From the NCBI RefSeq assembly GCF_002153375.1, contig NZ_MTBQ01000009.1:12311-76310 (forward strand): DNA of 64,000 nt. The letters run 5' to 3'. Each line of letters opens with the position of its first letter. Positions within the stretch are counted from its first letter, which is position 1. The stretch comes from Oceanobacillus rekensis. GTDB taxonomy: Bacteria; Bacillota; Bacilli; Bacillales; Amphibacillaceae. The notes beneath the pieces are model-generated. The model saw only the letters and a list, made by a program, of their open reading frames with translations. It made no database searches and had not been told where the DNA came from. The position numbers and the translations under genes were made by a program. Below are positions 28,562 through 38,412 of this stretch, in pieces.

Positions 28562-28581
28562 CTTAATAAGGAGAATAGCGG

Positions 28582-29481
28582 ATGAGTGACAGCATGGCGG
28601 GCACTAGATTTATGAGGATAGTAAATATTACATTAATTGTTTTATTAAGCTTAACGATTATTCTACCATTTATGCATGTTCTAGCAATCTCATTTAACAG
28701 TGGTATTGATGCACAAAAAGGCGGTATTACCTTTTGGCCACGTGAATGGTCGATTGAGAACTATATTGAAGTATTTAAACAAGAGAACTTAATGAACGGA
28801 TTATGGGTTTCTGTCTTCCGTACAGTGGTAGGGACAGTGATTGGTGTAGGCCTAATGGCTATGGCGGCATATGCTTTAACGATAAAAACATTACCAGGTA
28901 GAAAATATATTACGTTCTTTGTTTTCTTTACGATGTTATTCAGTGGTGGAACGGTACCATATTATTTAGTATTAAACGAGCTTAATTTAACGAATACCAT
29001 TTGGGTTTTCATCATTCCAAGCTTGTATAGCGTGATCCATATTTTGTTATTCAGAACATCATTTAGCCAATTGCCATTTAGTGTCATTGAAGCGGCGCGG
29101 ATTGACGGTTGTAGTGAATTTAAGATTTTCAGAAGTATTGTCTTGCCGATGAGTAAACCAGTGCTTGCAACCATTAGTTTATTTACTGCTGTAGGTCATT
29201 GGAATGATTGGTATTCAGGTTCGTTCTTTATCAGGGATCCTTTATTAAAGCCATTAGCAACGCTGCTTCAAGAGATGCTGACGAGACAAGCAGCATTATC
29301 TGATATTCTATTACGCTCTTCAGGAACACAGGCCTATGCGCAATTGGATAAAGTGACGGTAACAGGAGAATCTCTGCAAATGGCAACGATCATTGTAGTA
29401 ATGATTCCAATGGTACTTGTTTACCCATTTATTCAAAAATACTTTGTAAAAGGAATTACAGTAGGTTCTATTAAAGAATAA
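28582..29481 (+). CDS. ABC importer permease, LplC/YtcP type
   Basis: The 299-residue membrane protein has six segments and the EAA loop IEAARIDGCSEFKIFRSIVLPMSKP. It carries the LplC-specific ending with HWNDWYSGSFFI and the final FIQKYFVKGITVGSIKE. It completes the importer with the ATPase, LplB-like permease and lipoprotein of the same operon. Confidence 0.9.
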   Translation: MSDSMAGTRFMRIVNITLIVLLSLTIILPFMHVLAISFNSGIDAQKGGITFWPREWSIENYIEVFKQENLMNGLWVSVFRTVVGTVIGVGLMAMAAYALTIKTLPGRKYITFFVFFTMLFSGGTVPYYLVLNELNLTNTIWVFIIPSLYSVIHILLFRTSFSQLPFSVIEAARIDGCSEFKIFRSIVLPMSKPVLATISLFTAVGHWNDWYSGSFFIRDPLLKPLATLLQEMLTRQAALSDILLRSSGTQAYAQLDKVTVTGESLQMATIIVVMIPMVLVYPFIQKYFVKGITVGSIKE

Positions 29482-29499
29482 TCAAAAGAGGTGAAAGTA

Positions 29500-30381
29500 A
29501 TGAAACTAACATATCGAGAAGACGGCACATTTACTATTGTTCAATTGACAGATTTGCATATTGGATCCATTCCACATCATGAGGACGATGATAAGACATT
29601 CGCACTAATTGACAAAGCATTCGAGAAGCTTGATGCAGACCTCGTTGTGATTACGGGAGATTTAATTTGGAGTGATGGTGTACCGAATGCGGATAAAGTT
29701 TTCAAGGAATTATTACAGCGAATCAATTATCATGATATCCCAGTTGCAATTACATACGGAAATCATGACTCAGAAGATGAATTTACGAGAACTGACTTAA
29801 GGAAAATGGAAAGTGTATTGGATCATTTTATCGAAAAGAAAAACACATTTATTGTAGATGATCGAGAAAGTTATACTATTGAAATCTATGATCCATTTGG
29901 AGAAACGATTAAAAATGTATTGTATGTTATCGATTCGGGGGCTGATGCACCACTACCGATTGGTAATTATGACTGGGTTCACCCGGAACAAGTAAATTGG
30001 TTCCGCGAAGTTTCTAAGAAATATAAAAACATAGATGCTAGGCAGTCGGATTTAATCTTTATGCATATTCCACTCCCAGAATACTGGCAAGCATCTCAGA
30101 GTATTTCGTCAGGTGAATGCAATGAAACAAATGATACGATATCTGCACCATATATAAATACTGGGTTATTCGCATCCGCGGTTATGGATGGGCAAATTAC
30201 TGGTGTGTTTGTTGGACATGACCATGATAATAACTTTGTTGGTGAGCATGTTGGTATTAAATTGGTATATGGTCAAGTTAGTGGCTACCAATGCTATGGT
30301 GATTTTGAGCGAGGTGCAAGGCTCATTCAATTGACAGTCGAGGGGATGGAGACGAAAACGATTGTTGAATCCGACTTCTGA
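29500..30381 (+). CDS. Calcineurin-like metallophosphoesterase
   Basis: The 293-residue protein shows the two-metal motif set: TDLHIG (Asp18, His20), ITGDLIW (Asp54), YGNHDSED (Asn88, His89), then FMHIPLPE and FVGHDHDNN. Family members cut phosphomonoesters or phosphodiesters, including cyclic ones. No signal peptide. It is the second of three phosphoesterases in the cluster. The ATG at 29500 follows AAAGAGGTG; GTG at 29491 is inside that site. Confidence 0.88.
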   Translation: MKLTYREDGTFTIVQLTDLHIGSIPHHEDDDKTFALIDKAFEKLDADLVVITGDLIWSDGVPNADKVFKELLQRINYHDIPVAITYGNHDSEDEFTRTDLRKMESVLDHFIEKKNTFIVDDRESYTIEIYDPFGETIKNVLYVIDSGADAPLPIGNYDWVHPEQVNWFREVSKKYKNIDARQSDLIFMHIPLPEYWQASQSISSGECNETNDTISAPYINTGLFASAVMDGQITGVFVGHDHDNNFVGEHVGIKLVYGQVSGYQCYGDFERGARLIQLTVEGMETKTIVESDF

Positions 30382-31759
30382 GTTAATTACGGACAAAAAT
30401 AAAGAAGCTACTTCCATACCCAAATTCAGCTTATTGTTTATCCCAATACTAATGGAACAATTTTTCAGCTTGTTGCTTGGCAATGTTGATGTACTCATGC
30501 TCAGTCAGTACAGTGATGAAGCCGTTGCAGCAGTTGGACTTTCCAATCAAATTCTTATGGTTGGCTTGATGATACTTGGGATTGTTTCATTAGGAAGCTC
30601 GATCCAGCTTATGCAATTAATCGGGTCACCAAGAAAATCGTATATCAAATCTATTATTCGACATTCTGTTTATTTAAATATAGTAATATCTATTGGTTTA
30701 GCTCTTATCTTTATTATCTTTGGCAGGACGCTTCTAACCTGGATACAAACACCAGCACAGCTGCTTGACGGTGCATATGTATATTTAATGATGGTTGGAA
30801 TTAGTCTTGTTTTCCAATCACTGATCACAAGCATGAGTACAATATTCCGTTGTTTTACGTTTGTGAAAATTGTGATGGTCATCTCCATCGTTACAAATAT
30901 CATTAACATTATCGGTAACTATATTGTTATTTTAACGCCAATGGAATTCCTTGGTACTGGGATTCAGGGTGTTGCCACATCAACGATCATTGCGCGTCTA
31001 ATTGGAGCAATTTTATTTATAATTTATTTTATTCGGCTTTTACCAAATTATCTCTCATCATTTAACACAATGAAGCTGGAGAAGAGAACGATTCAGTCTA
31101 TATTTAAACTAGGTTTTCCGTCAGCAATGGAGAATGTTTCCTATACGACTTCACAATTGATAATTACGGGGATTATTGCGATATTCGGAACAGCAATGGT
31201 CACTTCGAAAATATATACACAAAATATAACGGCAATCATCTTCACGGTCGCTGCATCCATATCACAGGCCAATCAACTCATCATTGGGCGTTATATTGGA
31301 CTGGATTTAAAGAAGGAAGCTAAAGAAATAACAAATAAATTGATCTTCAAATCAGTTGGCATTGCTATTCTTACTGCAACGATGCTTGCCTTATCAAGCT
31401 CATTCATCATTCCGATTTTCACCGATAATCCCAACATCCAGGAAATGGTATTCATGTTAGTATGGATGGGTGTCCTGCTTGAGCCAGCGCGCATGGTAAA
31501 CGAAATTATTATTGGTGCACTAAATACTGCCGGAGATGTGAAATTTCCAACGGTGGTGAGTATCCTGGTTACTTATTTGTTTACCGTACCGATGAGCTTT
31601 CTGATTGGTGTCTATTTTGGATACGGGCTTGTCGGAGTATGGATTGTATTTATTTTAGATGAGTGGATAAGAGCGATTATCTTGTATATTCGGTGGTCCA
31701 GTGAATCATGGAGGGACATTCATATTTTTGATAGCAATGAATTAGCAAAAGGAGAATAA
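30362..31759 (+). CDS. MATE-family efflux transporter
   Basis: The 465-residue protein has 12 predicted membrane segments in two related halves (IPILMEQFFSLLLGNVDVLMLSQYS early; LGFPSAMENVSYTTSQLI in the second half). MATE carriers export cationic or other small molecules with Na+ or H+. It starts with TTG inside the preceding gene (20-base overlap), so it is part of the operon. In an uptake operon it may expel a toxic breakdown product (inference). Confidence 0.85.
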   Translation: MLNPTSELITDKNKEATSIPKFSLLFIPILMEQFFSLLLGNVDVLMLSQYSDEAVAAVGLSNQILMVGLMILGIVSLGSSIQLMQLIGSPRKSYIKSIIRHSVYLNIVISIGLALIFIIFGRTLLTWIQTPAQLLDGAYVYLMMVGISLVFQSLITSMSTIFRCFTFVKIVMVISIVTNIINIIGNYIVILTPMEFLGTGIQGVATSTIIARLIGAILFIIYFIRLLPNYLSSFNTMKLEKRTIQSIFKLGFPSAMENVSYTTSQLIITGIIAIFGTAMVTSKIYTQNITAIIFTVAASISQANQLIIGRYIGLDLKKEAKEITNKLIFKSVGIAILTATMLALSSSFIIPIFTDNPNIQEMVFMLVWMGVLLEPARMVNEIIIGALNTAGDVKFPTVVSILVTYLFTVPMSFLIGVYFGYGLVGVWIVFILDEWIRAIILYIRWSSESWRDIHIFDSNELAKGE

Positions 31760-31761
31760 AC

Positions 31762-32589
31762 ATGAAAAGAGACGGTCATACACATACAGAGTTTTGCCCT
31801 CATGGTTCTGGAGAGGAGGTTGAACTATTTATTTTAAAAGCAATTGAATTAGGTTTTACCGATTATAGTATAACGGAACATACACCACTTCCAAAAGGAT
31901 TTAAGGATCAAGCATCCGGTGAAGAGGATGCGATTATTACCGCAGGAATGAATGCGGGGGATGTAGACTATTATCTTAAAAAAATGCATCAGTTAAAAAA
32001 GAAATACGCAAAAGAAATTAATATACATGTTGGCTTTGAGGTTGATTATATAACAGGGTTTGAAGATTATACAACTGATTTCTTGAATGAATATGGAAAA
32101 CTCATAGATGATAGTATTCTGTCTTTACACTTTTTACAAGGAGCGGGTGGCTATCGTGTCATTGATTATAGCCCGGAGGATTATCAGAACGGAATGATCC
32201 ATCATTATGGAACATTTCAAAAGGCACAGGAAAAATACTTTCAAACATTACTACAACTCGTCGACGCTGATTTAGGTATATATAAACCGAAGCGAGTAGG
32301 ACATATTACGCTCTGTCAGAAATTCCAAACCTTTTATAAAGATGAGGAAACGCATTTATCAGCGGAGTCGATTGTATTAATCGATAATTTGTTAGAGAAG
32401 GTAAAGAAAAATGGGTATGAATTAGATTTTAATACGGCCGGGATGTTTAAGCCTTATTGTGGGGAACCATATCCACCGCTACAGATTATGAAAAAGGTGA
32501 AGGAAAGGGAGATCCCCTTTATTTATGGATCGGATTCGCACCATGTTACTGATGTAGGAAGAGGCTATCAAGCTTTTAAAACGTTATAG
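31762..32589 (+). CDS. hisJ: HisJ-like PHP phosphatase (histidinol-phosphatase family)
   Basis: The 275-residue protein closely follows B. subtilis HisJ: KRDGHTHTEFCPHGS, TEHTPLPKGF, FEVDYI, DDSILSLHFL, GVYKPKRVGHITL-like block and YGSDSHH. HisJ hydrolyses L-histidinol phosphate, but the family also covers other phosphates, and no his gene lies nearby. Here it follows the MATE gene by two bases in a cluster of phosphoesterases, so its substrate may be a phosphorylated intermediate of the imported compound. Confidence 0.75.
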   Translation: MKRDGHTHTEFCPHGSGEEVELFILKAIELGFTDYSITEHTPLPKGFKDQASGEEDAIITAGMNAGDVDYYLKKMHQLKKKYAKEINIHVGFEVDYITGFEDYTTDFLNEYGKLIDDSILSLHFLQGAGGYRVIDYSPEDYQNGMIHHYGTFQKAQEKYFQTLLQLVDADLGIYKPKRVGHITLCQKFQTFYKDEETHLSAESIVLIDNLLEKVKKNGYELDFNTAGMFKPYCGEPYPPLQIMKKVKEREIPFIYGSDSHHVTDVGRGYQAFKTL

Positions 32590-32603
32590 AAAGAGGAATG
32601 AGC

Positions 32604-33257
32604 ATGCAGGATATAGGAAATAAGATAAATAATGCAGGGGAATGGGTGTATCGCCTACTCATATTAAATTTCCTTTGGGTCGGATTCACGCTGGTTGGTT
32701 TCGGTATATTGGGTATATTTCCAGCAACACATGCACTATTTGCAGTACTTCGTAAATTTCTTATGAAAAAAAGATCCGTCAAAATGACAAAGGATTTTAT
32801 ATATTACTATCGAAAGGATTTTTGTAAAAGTAATGCACTAGGGTATGTTATCGTACTGATTGCAGCAATTCTTTGGATCGATTTTCGCTATTTCATGTCG
32901 ATTACTAGCTTTGGAATGTTCGTATTAGCGCATTTTATGCTTTTATTCTTTGTCTTTTCACTTCTATCGTTATTAATCCTATTTCCTATTTTTACACATT
33001 CTGAACTATCGTTTATGCAGTATGTAAAAAATGCATTGATTTATCCATTTACCCATCTTGGAACAATGATTTTACTTGCTGCCTCTCTCGGGTTGTATTA
33101 TTTTATCGTAAACCAAGTACCTGGGTTCATTCCCTTTCTAGGAATTAGTTTTCCTTGCTTTGTGATTATGAAAATCATACTTCCAACCTTTCAGAAAAAG
33201 GAACGTAAAGTTAAAGGTTGGTTTAAAGGTCAAAATGATACGCGTATCTATTATTAG
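32604..33257 (+). CDS. YesL-like (DUF624) membrane protein
   Basis: The 217-residue protein has five or six hydrophobic segments and the family opening NFLWVGFTLVGFGILGIFPATHALFAVLRKF. In B. subtilis yesL lies in the rhamnogalacturonan operon; the role is unknown, but it regularly accompanies LplB/LplC-type importers. AGAGGA is six bases before ATG 32604; the ATG at 32598 is too close to it. Confidence 0.82.
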   Translation: MQDIGNKINNAGEWVYRLLILNFLWVGFTLVGFGILGIFPATHALFAVLRKFLMKKRSVKMTKDFIYYYRKDFCKSNALGYVIVLIAAILWIDFRYFMSITSFGMFVLAHFMLLFFVFSLLSLLILFPIFTHSELSFMQYVKNALIYPFTHLGTMILLAASLGLYYFIVNQVPGFIPFLGISFPCFVIMKIILPTFQKKERKVKGWFKGQNDTRIYY

Positions 33258-33333
33258 TAAAATGGTATGAGTATCTTGTAAGATTGTAATAGAATGTAAA
33301 GAAAAGACTAGTAAATAGGTGAGGGGGAGACGG

Positions 33334-34113
33334 GTGAATAAAGAAGAGCGGCATTTGCAAATTCTAAATCAATTAGAACTACAGGAGAAAATCTGGGTAG
33401 CTGATCTAGCAGAAGGACTAGATGTTACCCCTGAAACCATACGAAGAGACTTAGCAGAACTCGAAGTAAATGAGCAACTAACACGTATTCACGGTGGGGC
33501 AGTACCGTTTATCCAGACACAAAAGGAAATGGTATTCGAGAAAAAAATGTCTATACATATTGGCGAGAAGAAGCAAATTGCTAGAAGAGCTGCAGCACTT
33601 ATTCAACATGGAGAAACAATAGCTATCGATGTTGGGACAACGACAGTGCATATTGCAGATATGCTAGACAATGTGCAAGGGTTAACTATTGTCACGAACT
33701 CGCTAAGTGCGGCTAGCCGATTTAATTTAGCGATTGAAGAACAGCGGATAACTGGTCAGGTTATCATGCTACCTGGTATCACAAATCCGTATCAAGCATC
33801 TGTGAAGGGCGCCTATACGGTTGAATTTTTGAAACGATTTAGTTTTAACCGTGCCTTTATTTCCTGTGGCGGCGTAACGAATTCCTCAATCTATGATTTC
33901 GATATGGATGAATCACTAGTCTCTGAAGCAATGATTCACTGCAGTCAAGAATCTATCCTGCTAACTGATGCATCAAAATTAGATAAGAAATCATTATTTG
34001 AAATAGGCCCCTTATCAAATATATCTAAAGTAATTTGTGATGAGGCTAAGCCGAGTCATTGGTATGGGAATGGGTATGAGTGGATGCAGTCGAATGAGGT
34101 GGGGATTGGATGA
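33334..34113 (+). CDS. DeoR-family regulator
   Basis: The ~259-residue protein has an N-terminal DeoR helix-turn-helix (QEKIWVADLAEGLDVTPETIRRDLAELEVNEQLTRIHGGAV) and a C-terminal sugar-phosphate-binding domain (e.g. IAIDVGTTTVHIA, TNSLSAASRF, LTDASKLDKKSLFEIGPL). DeoR proteins respond to phosphorylated metabolites, which fits the phosphoesterase cluster it closes. The GTG at 33334 is preferred because GAGGGGG lies before it. Confidence 0.87.
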   Translation: MNKEERHLQILNQLELQEKIWVADLAEGLDVTPETIRRDLAELEVNEQLTRIHGGAVPFIQTQKEMVFEKKMSIHIGEKKQIARRAAALIQHGETIAIDVGTTTVHIADMLDNVQGLTIVTNSLSAASRFNLAIEEQRITGQVIMLPGITNPYQASVKGAYTVEFLKRFSFNRAFISCGGVTNSSIYDFDMDESLVSEAMIHCSQESILLTDASKLDKKSLFEIGPLSNISKVICDEAKPSHWYGNGYEWMQSNEVGIG

Positions 34114-34195
34114 GGATAAAATATATGTGTACTAAGGAGATTTGTCAGCCGTACAAGTAGAAAGCATTAATGTAAGAGGGATCTTAATAGAAGTG

Positions 34196-34231
34196 AAGCT
34201 AACTTTAGAAACTCTCTAAGTTAGCTTTTTT
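34196..34231 (+). terminator. Terminator after the deoR gene
   Basis: AAGCTAACTT and AAGTTAGCTT form a perfect 10-bp stem followed by a T-run. Confidence 0.85.
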
Positions 34232-35068
34232 AATTCCGTATTCAAGAATTGGAGAGTGATGACAAAGTGATTTCTAACACTAGTACTTGATTGCTTTTGG
34301 ATGAATGTATTTAAACTATAATTTATAATAGCTCAACTTTCGCACCAATAAAATCGGTTCAAACAAGTAACTAGGGATAAACAAAGAATGTCTACTAATC
34401 TCCTAGCCAGAGTTAGGATAAACTACTAAATAACTTAAATTCTTGCATCCAATCCACAAAATAATTAAAAGTGACGTAACTGCTGGCTGGTTTCCAAATA
34501 CGTCAGCTTTTGATGCTGTCCGGGATTACTCTGGCTGTTGCGCACTCTAGGGAACGGCCTAGAGCCCTAGCAACTATTGCATGCGTTAATAAGCTCTAAC
34601 ACTGGATTTACGCTCTACTAAAAAGCAAAACTACTTTCCAAGATATAGCCTAAAAATCATATCTAACTAAATATAGCAAAACATCCCAATTGCTTTTTTG
34701 AGGAAGGTTATTCGGCATGTACATTTTAAGTATATTATGAGAAATTTAATTTTTTTAGTAAAAATTATTGACAACTATTAGCTGGTTTAGCTTGTATCGA
34801 GCCACAAACTGGAGCGGAAATGGACCGCACAGAAACTGATGAGAGATTAATTACATCATCATGTGCCTCTCTGTCCCTCCGAAGTCAATCAAAAGATAGT
34901 AAAGGTGAATGAATGTCTTTTATCACAAAGAATAGACATATGTGTTTTATTTCTAAATCAATCCTTCAATAATACCAACTAATATGATATGATTAGTTAA
35001 AATTAATAAAAACGACCTAATTTATGAATTCATAGAGTTGAAAAAATATATAAGAGGAGAAGGTTTCA
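34232..35068. other. 837-bp intergenic region with a structured GC-richer core
   Basis: No reading frame was recognised. Bases 34474-34580 are richer in GC than their surroundings and hold GACGTA/TACGTC (34474-34500), CAGC/GCTG (34504-34518) and a longer hairpin at 34537-34574 (GTTGC...GCAAC outside, CTCTAGG/CCTAGAG inside). A second GC-richer patch lies at 34801-34890. Confidence 0.35.
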
Positions 35069-35783
35069 TGCATAATTTTGTTGTTGTGAATGGTGCAGAA
35101 GAATTTTATAGCAAAAGTGGCCAGACAGGAATTTTAATTTCCCATGGCTTTATGGGAACGCCGCTACGGTGATTGCTCCAAGATTAGCAGGCCATGGCAC
35201 ACATTATCTTGATTTGGAGAAGCAAACGGCAAACGACTTCTTACTTTCTTTGGAAAGAGGTTACGAGCAGTTAAGTAAACAATGCTCAAAAATCTTTGTG
35301 CTTGGACAGTCCATGGGTGGTGAATTGGCACTTTGGCTTGCTAAGAAACATCAGGAAATTGCAGGTATCATTACTGTGAATCCAGCATTAACGCTTCCTT
35401 CCTATGAATATTTAAGGGGTAAAACTGAGCCGAGATTTATAGATGAAGGGGAGCCGGATATTAAGGCGGAAGGGGTTAAAGAGATAACGTATTCAAAAAC
35501 TCCAATTCATGCAATCAATGAATTGCAGAAGGTGATGGATGCGACACCACTAATATTAAAGGATATTAATTGTCCGATTCTAGCTATTAAGTCGAGCGTG
35601 GACTATGTTGTGCCACCGTCAAATACAGATTATATGATAAAAAATATTGATTCAGAAGTGAAAGAAAGCATCGTGTTGATGAATTCCTATCATGTTGCAT
35701 CCATGGACAATGATAAGGACCTTATTGTAAAAGGTTGTCATGATTTTATAAAGGATCGTGTTGAATTTAAAATAGCTCTATAG
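35069..35783 (+). pseudogene. Carboxylesterase (Est30-like) with internal deletion and frameshift
   Basis: The first frame starts after AGAGGAGAAGG and reads to GILISHGFMGTP, the oxyanion-side HGFxGTP motif. It then hits a stop at 35169-35171. From the same point another frame continues TVIAPRLAGHGT, the normal block about 20 residues further on in the family. The segment between (roughly 55-60 bases) is lost. The rest is intact, with the nucleophile GQSMGGELAL and a late YHV histidine. A 204-residue fragment could still be translated from GTG 35169 but lacks strand 1 and the oxyanion motif. Confidence 0.8.
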
Positions 35784-35824
35784 CTAAACAGGAATCGTAC
35801 AACAAGAAGAAAGAGGAACATAAC

Positions 35825-36733
35825 ATGAACATCGAAAATATTCTAGCATTTGTATTGGTAAATCACTTTGGAAGCATTAATAAAGCATCAAAGGCTCTCT
35901 TCTTATCACAACCATCTGTCACATCGCGTATCAAGTCCCTTGAACGAGATCTTGATACCAAGCTTTTTGACCGGAATGGAAAGCAAATTATGGTAACGGA
36001 TGAAGGGAGGGCTTTTTTGCCGTATGCAGAAACAATTATTCAATCCTATAAAAAAGGAAAAGAGATATTGAAGAAGAAAGCCTCCGAAAATGAATTTGTT
36101 ATTGGTTGTACCGGCCTTGTCTCCAACTATTTAATTCCGGAAGTCATTCCTATTTTTAATGAAAGCTACCCGAATGTACAGATAAAACTTATCACGGCAT
36201 CTAGCGATATAATTTTGCAGAAAGTATTAAATGGAGAAGTAGATATAGGACTGGCGCGGAGTCTATCCCATCCATTAGCAGAATCACAGCGCGTTTTTGA
36301 GAGTCCAATTCGATTGTTGGTTCAGCCTAATCATCGTTTTGCGAGTTTAGAAGAAATGGATTTGGAAGAATTAGCGACGGAACCTTTAGTTTTCTTTGAA
36401 TGTGGTTCACTAGACTGGTCCATGGTTCACAACCTTTTTAAAAACCTTCGTCAATTACCAAATATTCAATACGAGGTAGATAACATGCAAGCGGCAAAAG
36501 AATTAATCATGAATAGGGCAGGAATCGGATTTTTGCCGGAAATTTGTGTGCGTCGTGAATTAAAAGAAGGAAAATTAGTTGCTATTGATCTACCTATACT
36601 ATCCAACTTATCGTTAAAAACGAATAGTATTTATTACAAAAGCAAAAAGCCAATTTATTTCGATGATTTTTTTCGTATTGCACAACAAGAAGGTGAAAAA
36701 ATCTATGATTATGCTTATAGAAAACTTCTATAA
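35825..36733 (+). CDS. LysR-family regulator of the sulfur operon
   Basis: The 302-residue protein has the LysR helix-turn-helix (FGSINKASKALFLSQPSVTSRIKSLERDLDTKLFDR) and a periplasmic-binding-like effector domain. Position and size match B. subtilis YtlI, which activates the ytm sulfur operon; sequence similarity to CysL/YtlI-type regulators is inferred. It precedes and is co-directional with the operon, which has its own promoter at 36765-36793. Confidence 0.8.
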   Translation: MNIENILAFVLVNHFGSINKASKALFLSQPSVTSRIKSLERDLDTKLFDRNGKQIMVTDEGRAFLPYAETIIQSYKKGKEILKKKASENEFVIGCTGLVSNYLIPEVIPIFNESYPNVQIKLITASSDIILQKVLNGEVDIGLARSLSHPLAESQRVFESPIRLLVQPNHRFASLEEMDLEELATEPLVFFECGSLDWSMVHNLFKNLRQLPNIQYEVDNMQAAKELIMNRAGIGFLPEICVRRELKEGKLVAIDLPILSNLSLKTNSIYYKSKKPIYFDDFFRIAQQEGEKIYDYAYRKLL

Positions 36734-36764
36734 GTAAACACCTTAATATCTATAATACACCGTA

Positions 36765-36793
36765 TTGTAGAGTGTTAGGCAGTGTGGTATACT
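36765..36793 (+). promoter_or_regulatory. Promoter of the organosulfur operon
   Basis: TTGTAG (36765-36770), a 17-bp spacer and an extended -10 TGGTATACT (TATACT at 36788-36793). It lies 75 bases before the first ABC gene. Confidence 0.6.
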
Positions 36794-36868
36794 AATAAAT
36801 AACCTAAACCTGAGTAAACAACTAGGATTACCTAAAGATGGGATTTTTTAACAACTAGGGGGGATAGC

Positions 36869-37651
36869 ATGATAAAGGTCAACAATTTAAGAAAAAGTTT
36901 TAATAACACAGTTGTGTTAAAGGATATTAGTTTTGAAGTGGCAGAAGGAGAAGTAGTTGCGATCATCGGTCCCTCTGGTTCTGGTAAATCTACTTTGCTT
37001 CGCTGTTTAAATTTCCTGGAAGAGCCCGATGCAGGAATGATTCAAATTGGCGATATGACAGTAGATGCTACGAAAACAAGAAAAAGTGAGATAAATCGAA
37101 TACGAAAGCAAACGTCGATGGTTTTCCAACACTATAATCTATTTAAAAATAAAACAGCTTTAGAGAACGTCACACATTCCTTAATCGTTACGAAAAAAAT
37201 GAAAAAGGAAAAGGCAGATGAAATAGGCCGGGATTTATTAAAACAAGTTGGAATGGATCATAAAGTAGATAGCTATCCCATAAAACTTTCAGGAGGACAG
37301 CAGCAGCGGGTTGGAATTGCAAGAGCGCTTGCCGTTTATCCACATGCTCTTCTCTTTGATGAACCAACATCTTCCCTTGACCCGGAATGGGTTGGAGAGG
37401 TTCTTCGCGTCATCTCGGGGATTGCTAATAGGGAGAAAACGATGATTATTGTTACGCATGAAATGGCCTTTGCACGGGATATAGCGGATAAGATCGTATT
37501 CATGGCAGATGGCGTTATCGTGGAAGAAGGTAGACCAGAAGATGTTTTTGATCATCCAAAAAATAAAAGAACAAAACAGTTCCTAAAGGATTATCACAAA
37601 CAAATTGGAGCAATCTCACAAGAGGGAGAGCTGTTTTCAGTAAAAACGTGA
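36869..37651 (+). CDS. Polar amino-acid ABC ATPase (TcyN/YxeO-like)
   Basis: The 260-residue ATPase has Walker A GPSGSGKST, Q-loop FQHYNLFKNKT, signature LSGGQQQRVGIARALAV and Walker B LLFDEPTSSLDPE. This is the class serving cystine and S-modified cysteine importers. It is the first gene of the seven-gene operon, with GGGGGG before the ATG. Confidence 0.88.
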   Translation: MIKVNNLRKSFNNTVVLKDISFEVAEGEVVAIIGPSGSGKSTLLRCLNFLEEPDAGMIQIGDMTVDATKTRKSEINRIRKQTSMVFQHYNLFKNKTALENVTHSLIVTKKMKKEKADEIGRDLLKQVGMDHKVDSYPIKLSGGQQQRVGIARALAVYPHALLFDEPTSSLDPEWVGEVLRVISGIANREKTMIIVTHEMAFARDIADKIVFMADGVIVEEGRPEDVFDHPKNKRTKQFLKDYHKQIGAISQEGELFSVKT

Positions 37652-37711
37652 TTGATTGGAAACATAACAACAAGAGGTCAAAGGTGGAATTATAACGATG
37701 GCGGTGTTTTT

Positions 37712-38383
37712 ATGAATTTTGATATTGGCTATATGATAGAAATTTTTCCAGAACTGCTGAAGTATATACCGATTACATTGTATCTAGCAATCGTTTCGAT
37801 GGTATTTGCGGTGATTATTGGAGTCATTCTATCTCTTATTCTAGTAAATAAAGTACCAGTGTTCTACCAATTAGCAAAAGTGTTTATTTCGTTCTTTCGA
37901 GGGACACCCGTACTTGTACAATTATTGATGATTTATTTTGGATTACCCCAGTTATTCCCCATGCTGAATTCAATAGGGGCCGGGACTGCAGCGATCATTG
38001 CTTTTAGTTTAAATACGTCCGCATATCTTGCTGAAATCTTCCGTGCTGGACTTGTATCTGTTGACAAAGGTCAAGCAGAAGCAGCAATTACGGTTGGAAT
38101 GACCTATCCACAAGCATTAAGAGGGATTATTCTGCCTCAGGCCATTCGTAATGCATTACCAGCAACAGGAAATATGTTTATTGGGTTAATAAAGAATTCA
38201 TCTTTGGCCTTCACTATTGGGGTTACTGAATTATTGGCTCAAGGGAAATTGATGGCGAGTTCTTCGTTAAAGTTTTTCGAAGCATATCTTGCAGTAGGAA
38301 TCATTTATTGGATTCTTACAATTCTATATAGTTGGATACAAGATTGGTATGAAAGAAAATTGAATAAACCATATAGTAAATAA
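37712..38383 (+). CDS. Polar amino-acid ABC permease (YxeN/TcyL-like)
   Basis: The ~223-residue membrane protein has the HisMQ-type pattern FISFFRGTPVLVQLLMIYFGLP and the EAA loop GQAEAAITVGMTYPQALRGIILPQAIRNALPATGN. The frame is open further upstream to 37652, but ATG 37712 gives the usual family N-terminus. A single permease gene implies a homodimer, as for YxeN. Confidence 0.85.
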   Translation: MNFDIGYMIEIFPELLKYIPITLYLAIVSMVFAVIIGVILSLILVNKVPVFYQLAKVFISFFRGTPVLVQLLMIYFGLPQLFPMLNSIGAGTAAIIAFSLNTSAYLAEIFRAGLVSVDKGQAEAAITVGMTYPQALRGIILPQAIRNALPATGNMFIGLIKNSSLAFTIGVTELLAQGKLMASSSLKFFEAYLAVGIIYWILTILYSWIQDWYERKLNKPYSK

Positions 38384-38412
38384 TTTTGATAGATCAACAA
38401 GGAGGATTACAC

